64,000 nt of DNA from the NCBI GenBank assembly GCA_964626275.1, contig CAZVCZ010000001.1, forward strand, positions 1 through 64,000, written 5' to 3'. Below are positions 36,428 through 44,600 of the stretch, piece after piece. This stretch comes from M55B157 sp964626275 (lineage in GTDB: Bacteria; Actinomycetota; Actinomycetes; S36-B12). The notes under the pieces are model-generated. The model was not told the DNA's origin. It saw only the letters and a list, made by a program, of their open reading frames with translations, and ran no database searches. Each line of letters starts with the position of its first letter. Within the stretch, counting starts at the first letter, position 1. Both the position numbers and the translations under genes were made by a program.

Positions 36428-37089
36428 TCGCCAGAATCGGCGAGAAGTCGCTGGAGCGCGGGTTCCTGCTCCGGAGCGCAGACGAAGATCAATTCATCCC
36501 CGGCCTCGAGGGTGTCATCGGCAGTCGGGGCGATGACCCGACCGCCACGCACGATCGCAGTGAGAGCGGCATCATTCGGCCACGAGATGGTGCCGACGCG
36601 ATGGGCTACGACCGGGGACGACGAGGCGAGGGTGATCTCCACGAGGTCTGCCTGTCCCTGCCGGAAGGTGAAGAGTCGAACGAGGTCCCCGACGCTCACG
36701 GCTTCCTCGACGAGCGCCGACAGCATCCGTGGAGTGGAGACGGCGACATCAACCCCCCACATCTCGTCGAACATCCACTCGTTCTTCGGGTGGTTGACCC
36801 GAGCGACGACACGGGGTACACCGAATTCGGTCTTGGCGAGCAGGGAGACGACCAGATTGACCTTGTCGTCTCCTGTCGCCGCGACCACAACCTGGCAGTT
36901 TCCAAGATCGGCCTCTTCGAGCGCGGTGATCTCACAAGCATCGGCGTTGAGCATGATGGCGCCACTCACCGACCCCGGTGCCGCAGCGTGTGCGTCACGG
37001 TCGATGACTAAGACTTCATGACCGAACTCGGTGAGTTCCCGGGCGATGCTTCGCCCGACTTTGCCGGCACCGGCAACGACAACCTTCAT
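36424..37089 (-). CDS. TrkA-type potassium-uptake regulator (CeoC-like)
   Basis: A 221-residue cytosolic RCK protein: TrkA-N Rossmann domain with VVVAGAGKVGRSIA (residues 2-15) and the acidic strand end VLVIDRD, followed by a TrkA-C domain (about 135-215). It binds NAD(H) or nucleotides and should gate a membrane K+ transporter. It lies 13 bp downstream of a second TrkA gene, the arrangement called ceoB-ceoC in M. tuberculosis. ATG 37089 is chosen because the Rossmann strand starts at residue 2, with GAGGAG about 9 nt upstream. Confidence 0.9.
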   Translation of the reverse strand: MKVVVAGAGKVGRSIARELTEFGHEVLVIDRDAHAAAPGSVSGAIMLNADACEITALEEADLGNCQVVVAATGDDKVNLVVSLLAKTEFGVPRVVARVNHPKNEWMFDEMWGVDVAVSTPRMLSALVEEAVSVGDLVRLFTFRQGQADLVEITLASSSPVVAHRVGTISWPNDAALTAIVRGGRVIAPTADDTLEAGDELIFVCAPEQEPALQRLLADSGD

Positions 37090-37102
37090 GCGCCTGATCT
37101 CC

Positions 37103-37774
37103 TCATGAATCCGGATGATCCGGTGGTGGCTGGCTGAGGACTGCCTCAACCGAACGTAGGCGTTCAGATGTCACCAGAACGTGGAGGAGGTCACCAGATT
37201 GCAGGACAAGGTTGGACTCTGCGATGTGTGCTCGACCTGTCCGAGTCAGGAATGCCACGCGGGTATCGATGAGTCGTTCGATGGACTCGACGGAGGTGCC
37301 GATCCACCGTTCGTGATAGGCCATCTCCAGCAGTTGGACCGTTCCGGTGGCGTCTCGGTACTCGCTTTCGGATCCCTGGGGGAGGAGGCGCCGGATGATC
37401 TGTCCCGTCGTCCAGGAGACCGTGGCCACCGTCGGAATACCGAGCCGTTGATAGACCTCGGCGCGACGTGGATCGTAGATTCGCGCCACGACGTTCTCGA
37501 CGCCATACGTTTCACGGGCGGTACGGGCCGCGATGATATTCGTGTTGTCCCCGCTGCTGACGGCGGCGAAAGCGCGGGCGCGTTCGATGCCCGCGGTCTC
37601 CAACGTCTGCCGATCGAATCCCACCCCGGTGACGGTCTCGCCGCTGAACGCGGTGCCGAGTCGACGGAAGGACCGAGCGTCCTGATCCACGATGGACACT
37701 GAGTGGCCCTCGCTGTCCAGCTGGTCGGCGAGCAGCGCGCCTACGCGCCCACAACCAAGGATGACGATGTGCAC
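37103..37774 (-). CDS. TrkA-type potassium-uptake regulator (CeoB-like)
   Basis: A 223-residue RCK protein. HIVILGCGRVGALLADQL opens the NAD-binding TrkA-N domain, SIVDQDARSF gives the acidic residue after strand 2, and a TrkA-C domain fills about 140-218. GTG 37774 is preferred over GTG 37795 because TAACGT ends 8 nt before it and the conserved strand starts at residue 2. No TrkH or Ktr-type channel gene is present; the divergent neighbour encodes a KimA-like K+ transporter that it may control. Confidence 0.88.
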   Translation of the reverse strand: MHIVILGCGRVGALLADQLDSEGHSVSIVDQDARSFRRLGTAFSGETVTGVGFDRQTLETAGIERARAFAAVSSGDNTNIIAARTARETYGVENVVARIYDPRRAEVYQRLGIPTVATVSWTTGQIIRRLLPQGSESEYRDATGTVQLLEMAYHERWIGTSVESIERLIDTRVAFLTRTGRAHIAESNLVLQSGDLLHVLVTSERLRSVEAVLSQPPPDHPDS

Positions 37775-37782
37775 GAAGCCTG

Positions 37783-37788
37783 ACGTTA
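37783..37788 (-). promoter_or_regulatory. -10 element before the CeoB-like gene
   Basis: Minus-strand TAACGT (37788 to 37783) ends 8 nt before GTG 37774. It suggests a leaderless or nearly leaderless transcript. Confidence 0.4.
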
Positions 37789-37837
37789 CACTCACGCTCC
37801 CCTGGGAGGCGATGCGGTGCTGCCACTACGGTCGCCC

Positions 37838-37843
37838 TAGCAT
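37838..37843 (+). promoter_or_regulatory. -10 element before the KimA-like gene
   Basis: TAGCAT ends 8 nt before GTG 37852. It lies back-to-back with the TAACGT element of the divergent TrkA gene, 49 bp away. Confidence 0.4.
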
Positions 37844-37851
37844 GGTGCGAC

Positions 37852-39831
37852 GTGCCCGTGGTCGACGCTGCCAAGCGCTTGCTGTTCGGCAAAGCGCTGC
37901 GATCGGACGAGGTGGCCCCTCCCCGGTTGCCGAAGTCGATCGCGATGCCGGTCTTCTCCTCCGACGCCATCTCCTCGAACGCCTATGCGACCCAGGAGAT
38001 CCTCATCGTTCTGGCCCTCGGTGGAGCCACCGCGATCAGTTACGGACTGTGGGTGGCGCTTGCGGTGGTTGTCGTGTTCGCCGTCGTCATCGCCTCCTAT
38101 CGACAAAACGTACGGGAGTATCCCGGCGGCGGCGGTGATTACGAGGTTGTCTCGAACAACCTCGGGCGTCGATGGGGTGTGACCGCCGCCAGCGCACTCC
38201 TCATCGACTATGCCCTGACGGTCGCGGTGTCGGTGTCCGCAGCTGTCGCCAATATCGGATCAGTCGCACCCTTCATCGCCCAGCATTCCGTGTGGTGGGC
38301 CCTGGGCCTCATTGTCGCGATCGTCCTGGTGAACCTGCGTGGCTGGGGGAGATCGGGAACCCTCCTCGCCATTCCCACGTACGTGTTCATCCTTGCCATC
38401 GTGGGGGTCGTGGCCACGGCGGTCGTGAGGATCATGTGGGGCGAAGACCTACGCGCGCCGAGCGCGGATTGGCAGATTGCGGAGACCGAATCACTGTCGG
38501 CACTCGCGCTGGTGTTCCTCGTTGCCCGTGCCTTCTCGTCCGGCACGACTGCACTGACGGGAATCGAGACTGTGTCGAGCGCTGTGCCCACCTTCAAGGA
38601 GCCGGCAGGTCGGAATGCTGCCTCGACCCTGGTGATCGCCGGGGTGATCTCCATGAGCCTGTTCATCTCGATCACCTGGCTGGCACTCCATACCGGGGTG
38701 ACCATCGCCGAGGATCCCGCGACGATCATCGGTCTCCCGGATGGCCAGGCGCAACAAACGGTGATCGTCCAGATCGCCTCCGCAGTGTTCGGCAACGCCA
38801 CCTTCCTCGTGGTGATCGTCGCCATCGCGACGCTCCTGATCCTTATCGCAGCGGCGAACACATCCTTCAATGGATTCCCCGTGCTCGGTTCGATCCTGTC
38901 CCGCGATGGCTATCTGCCCAAGCAACTCCACACGAGAGGTGACCGACTTGCCTTCAGCAACGGCATCCTGGTGCTCGGGGGCTTCGCTGCGCTGCTCACC
39001 ATCGCCTTCCAGGCGGACCTCAACTCACTCATCCAGCTCTACATCGTCGGCGTCTTCGTATCGTTCACCCTCACCCAGTTCGGCATGGTCCGGCATTGGT
39101 CGAAGGTCCTGAGCTCGACTGAGGATGGCGTCATCCGGAGGCGCGCATCGCGCGGGCGAGCCATCAACGCGCTCGGTTTCGTCCTCACCGCCGTCGTCCT
39201 TGTTGTCGTGCTGGTCACCAAGTTCAACCGAGGAGCGTGGATCGTCGTCGTCGCACTGCCCGTGCTTGTCGTCGTCATGCTCGGTATCTCACGGCACTAT
39301 GACCGAGTCCGGGCAGAGATCTCCGTCGGTGACGAAGAGAGCATGGCGCTGCCGGCCCGAGTCCACGGTCTCGTTCTGATTTCTCGGCTGCACCGCCCAG
39401 CGCTCCGAGCGCTGGCCTTCGCCCGCGCGACCCGACCGGACACGCTGGAAGCGATCACCGTGAGCGTCGATGGAGAAGAGACCCTGGCGCTGCAGCGGGA
39501 CTGGGAGCGACGACGTATCCCGGTGACGCTGCGCATCCTGGAGTCCCCGTACCGCGGAATCACCCGACCCGTGATCGATTACGTCCAGCGTTTGCGGCGC
39601 GAAGGTCCTCGCGACCTGGTGACGATCTATGTCCCCGAATACGTCGTGGGCCACTGGTGGGAACGGCTGTTGCACAATCGCTCAGGCTTGCGGCTGCGAA
39701 CTCGCTTGCTGCTGACGCCCGGTGTCATGATCGTGAGCGTTCCATGGCAACTATCGTCCAGCGATGATGCGGCGAAGAGATTCGCCCTCCTCGACGATCT
39801 GCTCCTCGAGGAAGAGACCGACCAACCCTGA
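37852..39831 (+). CDS. KimA-like potassium transporter (APC superfamily permease)
   Basis: A 659-residue membrane protein with about 12 membrane segments (to about residue 480) and a C-terminal cytosolic USP-like domain. It is usually labelled amino-acid permease, but specific stretches match the Bacillus K+/H+ symporter KimA: SSDAISSNAYATQEIL (Asp38 and Tyr45 as K+-site candidates), SYRQNVREYPGGGGDY, LLIDYALTVAVSVSA, ARAFSSGTTALTGIE and the tail HNRSGLRLRTRLLL. Potassium import is therefore the best reading. Two TrkA regulators are divergent from it. The stop lies 1 bp from the asnB stop, inside CCTGAGTCAGG. Confidence 0.85.
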   Translation: MPVVDAAKRLLFGKALRSDEVAPPRLPKSIAMPVFSSDAISSNAYATQEILIVLALGGATAISYGLWVALAVVVVFAVVIASYRQNVREYPGGGGDYEVVSNNLGRRWGVTAASALLIDYALTVAVSVSAAVANIGSVAPFIAQHSVWWALGLIVAIVLVNLRGWGRSGTLLAIPTYVFILAIVGVVATAVVRIMWGEDLRAPSADWQIAETESLSALALVFLVARAFSSGTTALTGIETVSSAVPTFKEPAGRNAASTLVIAGVISMSLFISITWLALHTGVTIAEDPATIIGLPDGQAQQTVIVQIASAVFGNATFLVVIVAIATLLILIAAANTSFNGFPVLGSILSRDGYLPKQLHTRGDRLAFSNGILVLGGFAALLTIAFQADLNSLIQLYIVGVFVSFTLTQFGMVRHWSKVLSSTEDGVIRRRASRGRAINALGFVLTAVVLVVVLVTKFNRGAWIVVVALPVLVVVMLGISRHYDRVRAEISVGDEESMALPARVHGLVLISRLHRPALRALAFARATRPDTLEAITVSVDGEETLALQRDWERRRIPVTLRILESPYRGITRPVIDYVQRLRREGPRDLVTIYVPEYVVGHWWERLLHNRSGLRLRTRLLLTPGVMIVSVPWQLSSSDDAAKRFALLDDLLLEEETDQP

Positions 39832-39832
39832 G

Positions 39833-41740
39833 TCAGGCGATATCGGCCGGTGAGGATTCGTCGGGGAAGTACGACTCGTGCCACAGGGCGAGCATGAGCA
39901 GGACGAAAATCTTGCGCGAGTTGTCGGCAACCCCGGCCACATGGTCCGCTGCCAGCTGTTCGATGTAGTCCATATGCATGATGTCGCTTATCAGGGCACT
40001 TCGACGAATGGGTGCGAGCACGGCATCCGGATCCTGGGCAAGCCACACGCGCAGGGGAGTCGGGAACCCGAGCTTGTCCCGCGCCTCCGTCGTGGTGGGC
40101 ACCCGGCCGCGGAAGGCGCGCCGGAGGATCCACTTCGTGGTGCCGTCGCGGTACTTCAGTGAGTCCGATAGATCAGCGGACACGGCTGCGACCTTGGTGT
40201 CCAGATAGGGCACCCTCAGCTCGAGGGAATGAGCCATCGTCATCCGATCCGCCTTGGCCAGGATGTCCCCTCGAAGCCAGAACTCCAGATCGATCAGTTG
40301 CATCCGTCGTGATTCCGGAAGATCGGCGTAGTCCGATCGACGCTCCGCGAGTAGGTCATCGGGGATGACGTGCCCCTGCGGATCTGGGTGCTTGAGAAGG
40401 CGCGAGACCTCATTGGGCTTGAACACGTAGGCGTTGCCGATGAAGCGCGTCCTCAATGGCGTGGCGACGCGCCTCAGGTAATTCTTTCCGGGGAAGGATC
40501 GGGGGATACGTGCGGCGCTTCGCGCGACTCGACTTCCAAGACGCCCTGGGATCCGCCTCACCCGATCCAGATCGATCGGCTCGCGATAGATCCGGTATCC
40601 GCCGAACAACTCATCGGCCCCCTCGCCCGAGAGCACCACCGTGACATGTTCTCGGGCAGCGCGGGCGACGAAGTAGAGCGCGACGGCGGACGGATCGGCG
40701 ACCGGTTCATCGAAAGCCCAGGCGATCGAGGGCAGGACCGACAGATATTCATCGGAGGACACGAGGATTTCGTGATGATCAGTTCCCAGCGAGTCCGCGA
40801 CCTCGCGAGCCTCCGCGAGTTCGCTGACCTCGTCGAATCCGATGGTGAAAGTCTTCACGGGCTCCACGCCGGCATGACGGCGCTGTTCCTGGACGAGCGT
40901 GACCGTGATGGCGCTGTCGATTCCCCCAGATAGAAACGCGCCCACGGGAACGTCGCTGATGACGTGGTGGGCCACCGAGTCCTCGAGTACCTCACGGACG
41001 CGATGTCGTTGGAGTTCGGCGTCGTCGCTTCCGCTTCCCTCGAACTCATAGCGGAAATAGCGCTCTCGACGGAATGAGCGGTCATCGAGGTTCACATCGA
41101 TGTAGTGGCCGGGGGGAAGGGACCGAATACCCTCGAAGAACGTTTCCTCCAGGGGGTTGTACTGGAATGACAGGTAATTGACGAGAGCTGGTCGGTGAAC
41201 TACCCGAGGAAACTGTGGATCGGTGAGAATCGACTTGATCTCACTGGCGAAGGCCGTGATGGCCGGGGGAGTGAAACCCTCATCGACGGCGTAGTACATC
41301 GGCTTGATGCCGAATTGATCTCGGGCGATCAGCATCCGCTGTTCGACTCGATCGACGACGGCAAAGCCGAACATGCCGCGCAATCGGTTGAGGGAAGCGG
41401 CAGCCTCATCGAAACCTGAGTGCGCGAAGAGCTTGAGCAGGACTTCCGTGTCACTTCGTGTGGAGAACGCGACACCCTCGGCCGACAATTCGCCTCGAAG
41501 TTCCTCGAAGTTGTAGATCTCCCCGTTGAACACGATGCCGAATCGACCATCCTCGGTCCACATGGGCTGGTGGCCGCCGGCGATATCGATGATGGACAGC
41601 CGACGCATCCCGAAGGCGAAGGTGTCGGCGACATACTCGCCGGAATCATCGGGCCCACGATGGGTGATGACGTCGAGCATCGGCCGCAGACGCGCCGTCG
41701 TCACCTCAACAGGGCCGATCAGACCTGCGACCCCGCACAC
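39833..41740 (-). CDS. asnB: Asparagine synthetase (glutamine-hydrolysing)
   Basis: A 635-residue class II amidotransferase. The nucleophile is Cys2 after removal of the initiator (MCGVAGLIG); RGPDDSG (28-34) and FNGEIYNF (71-78) belong to the glutaminase domain; the PP-loop SGGIDSA is at 271-277 in the synthetase domain. Length matches actinobacterial AsnB. GTG 41740 is fixed by the need for Cys at position 2 and by GGAGG 4 nt upstream; a longer frame upstream is noise. It is divergent from acnA across 125 bp. Confidence 0.92.
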   Translation of the reverse strand: MCGVAGLIGPVEVTTARLRPMLDVITHRGPDDSGEYVADTFAFGMRRLSIIDIAGGHQPMWTEDGRFGIVFNGEIYNFEELRGELSAEGVAFSTRSDTEVLLKLFAHSGFDEAAASLNRLRGMFGFAVVDRVEQRMLIARDQFGIKPMYYAVDEGFTPPAITAFASEIKSILTDPQFPRVVHRPALVNYLSFQYNPLEETFFEGIRSLPPGHYIDVNLDDRSFRRERYFRYEFEGSGSDDAELQRHRVREVLEDSVAHHVISDVPVGAFLSGGIDSAITVTLVQEQRRHAGVEPVKTFTIGFDEVSELAEAREVADSLGTDHHEILVSSDEYLSVLPSIAWAFDEPVADPSAVALYFVARAAREHVTVVLSGEGADELFGGYRIYREPIDLDRVRRIPGRLGSRVARSAARIPRSFPGKNYLRRVATPLRTRFIGNAYVFKPNEVSRLLKHPDPQGHVIPDDLLAERRSDYADLPESRRMQLIDLEFWLRGDILAKADRMTMAHSLELRVPYLDTKVAAVSADLSDSLKYRDGTTKWILRRAFRGRVPTTTEARDKLGFPTPLRVWLAQDPDAVLAPIRRSALISDIMHMDYIEQLAADHVAGVADNSRKIFVLLMLALWHESYFPDESSPADIA

Positions 41741-41865
41741 GGTTCCTCCACTTCCTCGCTCGGCTGCAGCCCGTGCGACGCTAGCACCGGTGACGGCACC
41801 GGAGGCGGCGACATGACGTGAGGGCGGTATCTTGACGTCGAGATAATTCGACCTGGGAGGCAGTA

Positions 41866-44526
41866 GTGGCCAGCGTGAACTCATTCGGCGCCCGTGACGA
41901 TCTCGTCGTCGATGGACAGTCCTACGAGATCTTCCGTATCGATGCGGTTCCCGGGTACGAGCACCTGCCCTTCACGCATCGGATTCTCCTGGAGAATCTG
42001 CTGCGTACGGAGGATGGCGCGAACGTCACCGCTGACCAGATTCGCGCGCTGGGGGCGTGGGATGCACAGGCTGAGCCCCACCAGGAAATCCAGTTCACAC
42101 CCGCACGCGTTGTCATGCAGGACTTCACCGGGGTCCCCGTGGTCGTCGACCTTGCCACGATGCGTGAAGCCGTCGTCGCCCTCGGCGGTGACGCTGCCGC
42201 GGTGGAGCCGCTCGCCCCTGCGGAATTGGTCATCGACCACTCCGTGATCGCCGACTACTTCGCTCGCCCGGATGCCGCGGATCTCAACGTCGCCCTGGAA
42301 TATGAGCGGAACAGGGAGCGCTACCAGTTCCTGCGCTGGGGCCAGGGTGCGTTCGAGGAGTTCAAGGTCGTCCCGCCCGGGACGGGAATCGTCCATCAGG
42401 TCAACATCGAGCACCTGGCGCGCGTCATCATGGCTCGCGGCGGACAGGCCTACCCGGACACCGTCGTCGGCACGGACTCACACACCACGATGGTGAACGG
42501 CCTCGGGGTCCTCGGCTGGGGTGTGGGTGGTATCGAGGCCGAGGCCGCCATGCTCGGCCAGCCGGTCTCCATGCTTATTCCTCGCGTCGTCGGATTCAAA
42601 CTCACCGGAGTCCTGCCCGAGGGTGCGACCGCCACCGACCTCGTCCTCACCATCACGGAGATGCTGCGCAAGTTGGGGGTCGTCGGCGCTTTCGTGGAGT
42701 TCTTCGGTGAAGGGGTGTCCTCGGTTCCGCTCGCCAACCGCGCCACCATCGGAAACATGAGCCCGGAATACGGCTCGACAGTGGCGATCTTCCCGATCGA
42801 TGACGCGACGATCGACTACCTGCGCTTGACGGGACGCTCGGACCACCAGATCGCTCTGGTCGAGGCGTATGCACGCACGCAGGGACTCTGGCACGATCCC
42901 GGTCAGGAGGCGCGGTACAGCGAATATCTCGAACTAGATCTCGCCACCGTGGAGCCTTCCCTGGCCGGCCCGAAGCGCCCACAGGACCGTATTCGGCTCG
43001 CCGAGGCCCAGGAGGCCTTCCGAGCCGCCCTCCCGACCTACACCGACACGATCCCGCATCCGGTCGAGGTGACGATGGAGGACGGAACCCGCGTCGAGAT
43101 CGATCATGGCTCCGTCGCCATCGCGGCCATTACGTCCTGCACCAATACCTCGAACCCCTCGGTGATGATCGCCGCAGCCCTGGTTGCGAAGAAGGCGGTC
43201 GAGCGTGGCGTGACCCGCAAGCCGTGGGTGAAGACGACCCTGGCACCGGGTTCCAAGGTGGTGACCGACTACTACGACCGGGCCGGACTCACTCCCTATC
43301 TCGACAAGGTCGGATTCGATCTGGTGGGTTATGGCTGCACGACCTGCATCGGCAACTCCGGTCCGCTGCCTGAACAGATCAGTGCCGCCGTCAATGCCGA
43401 GGGGCTCAACGTCGTGTCCGTCCTGTCGGGCAATCGCAACTTCGAGGGCCGGATCAATCCCGACGTCACCATGAACTACCTGGCCTCTCCGCCCCTGGTC
43501 GTCGCGTACTCGATCGCGGGAACCATGGACATCGACCTGCTGAACGATCCGCTCGCGTTCGACCCGGAGGGCGATCCCGTCTATTTGCGCGATCTGTGGC
43601 CGACCACCCAGGAGATCGAGGACGTGATCGCGAGCGCGATCGATGAGTCGATGTTCGCCGATCGCTACGCCCACGTCTTCGACGGCGACGAGCGGTGGCG
43701 ATCACTCCCGACTCCCACGGGAGACACCTTCGACTGGAATCCAGACTCCACCTACGTGCGTCGGCCCCCGTACTTCGAGGGAATGTCCGCGACACCCGCG
43801 CCGGTCACCGACATCCGAGACGCTCGTGTGCTGGCCGTTCTCGGCGACTCGGTGACGACCGACCACATCTCTCCCGCCGGGTCGATCAAGGCCGACAGTC
43901 CAGCGGGGCGCTATCTGCTCGAGCATGGCGTCGAACGCAAGGACTTCAACTCCTATGGATCCCGCCGGGGCAATCACGAGGTCATGATCCGAGGCACATT
44001 CGCCAATATTCGGTTGCGCAACCTGATGCTCGACGATGTCCAGGGCGGCTTCACCCTCGACTTCACTCAGTCGGGCCACCCCCAGGTGAGCATCTTCGAC
44101 GCATCCGTCGCCTACGCGGCTCAGGACACTCCGCTCGTCATCATCGCCGGGAAGGAGTACGGCTCCGGCTCGTCCCGTGACTGGGCCGCGAAGGGCACGG
44201 CTCTTCTCGGGGTTCGGGCGGTCATCGCCGAGTCCTACGAGCGCATCCATCGCTCCAATCTGATCGGTATGGGAGTGCTTCCCCTCCAGTTCATGCCCGG
44301 TGATTCCGCCGAGAGCCTGGGACTGACCGGCCACGAGATCATCACCATCAGCGGCGTCGAAGCTCTCAATGACGGCATGATCCGCGAAGTCGAGGTCATC
44401 GCGGAAGGCGATGACGGTCGTTCCCATGCCTTCACCGCGATCGTCCGCATCGACACGCCCGGAGAGGCGGACTATTACCGCCACGGCGGAATCTTGCAGT
44501 ACGTCCTTCGTTCCCTCGCGCGCTGA
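41866..44526 (+). CDS. acnA: Aconitate hydratase A
   Basis: An 886-residue [4Fe-4S] aconitase of the TCA cycle (AcnA/IRP1 type). Cluster ligands are Cys425 (SCTNTSNP) and Cys491/Cys494 (GYGCTTCIGNSGP). VGTDSHTTMVNGLGVLGWG (201-219) and the C-terminal swivel motif GKEYGSGSSRDWAAKG are also clear. GTG 41866 follows GGGAGG with about 6-nt spacing. Length is normal for the family. dxs lies 74 bp downstream with its own promoter signal. Confidence 0.96.
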   Translation: MASVNSFGARDDLVVDGQSYEIFRIDAVPGYEHLPFTHRILLENLLRTEDGANVTADQIRALGAWDAQAEPHQEIQFTPARVVMQDFTGVPVVVDLATMREAVVALGGDAAAVEPLAPAELVIDHSVIADYFARPDAADLNVALEYERNRERYQFLRWGQGAFEEFKVVPPGTGIVHQVNIEHLARVIMARGGQAYPDTVVGTDSHTTMVNGLGVLGWGVGGIEAEAAMLGQPVSMLIPRVVGFKLTGVLPEGATATDLVLTITEMLRKLGVVGAFVEFFGEGVSSVPLANRATIGNMSPEYGSTVAIFPIDDATIDYLRLTGRSDHQIALVEAYARTQGLWHDPGQEARYSEYLELDLATVEPSLAGPKRPQDRIRLAEAQEAFRAALPTYTDTIPHPVEVTMEDGTRVEIDHGSVAIAAITSCTNTSNPSVMIAAALVAKKAVERGVTRKPWVKTTLAPGSKVVTDYYDRAGLTPYLDKVGFDLVGYGCTTCIGNSGPLPEQISAAVNAEGLNVVSVLSGNRNFEGRINPDVTMNYLASPPLVVAYSIAGTMDIDLLNDPLAFDPEGDPVYLRDLWPTTQEIEDVIASAIDESMFADRYAHVFDGDERWRSLPTPTGDTFDWNPDSTYVRRPPYFEGMSATPAPVTDIRDARVLAVLGDSVTTDHISPAGSIKADSPAGRYLLEHGVERKDFNSYGSRRGNHEVMIRGTFANIRLRNLMLDDVQGGFTLDFTQSGHPQVSIFDASVAYAAQDTPLVIIAGKEYGSGSSRDWAAKGTALLGVRAVIAESYERIHRSNLIGMGVLPLQFMPGDSAESLGLTGHEIITISGVEALNDGMIREVEVIAEGDDGRSHAFTAIVRIDTPGEADYYRHGGILQYVLRSLAR

Positions 44527-44550
44527 GGTGTGGTCTGGGCCGTGCCGGCC

Positions 44551-44556
44551 TAGACT
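44551..44556 (+). promoter_or_regulatory. -10 element of dxs
   Basis: TAGACT, the common actinobacterial housekeeping -10, lies 44 nt before ATG 44601. Transcription from about 44563 would give a leader of nearly 40 nt. Confidence 0.5.
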
Positions 44557-44560
44557 GGCC

Positions 44561-44581
44561 CGGCAGGTATACGGCCTGCCG
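44561..44581 (+). repeat. Hairpin in the dxs leader
   Basis: CGGCAGG (44561-44567) and CCTGCCG (44575-44581) pair perfectly around TATACGG. It begins about where dxs transcription should start, so it may cap the 5' end of the mRNA or be an operator. It could also act with the upstream GCCGGCC/GGCCCGGC pairing as the acnA end. Confidence 0.45.
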
Positions 44582-44600
44582 TGGGAGTGAGCGGAGTGTG

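Noticed and set aside
37852..39831. Amino-acid permease assignment
   Set aside because: Fold-level similarity to APC permeases is real, but the specific motif matches and the TrkA neighbours fit KimA-type potassium transport better.
41741..41884. N-terminal extension of asnB
   Set aside because: Asparagine synthetase needs Cys at position 2, which fixes the start at GTG 41740; the extension has no family similarity.
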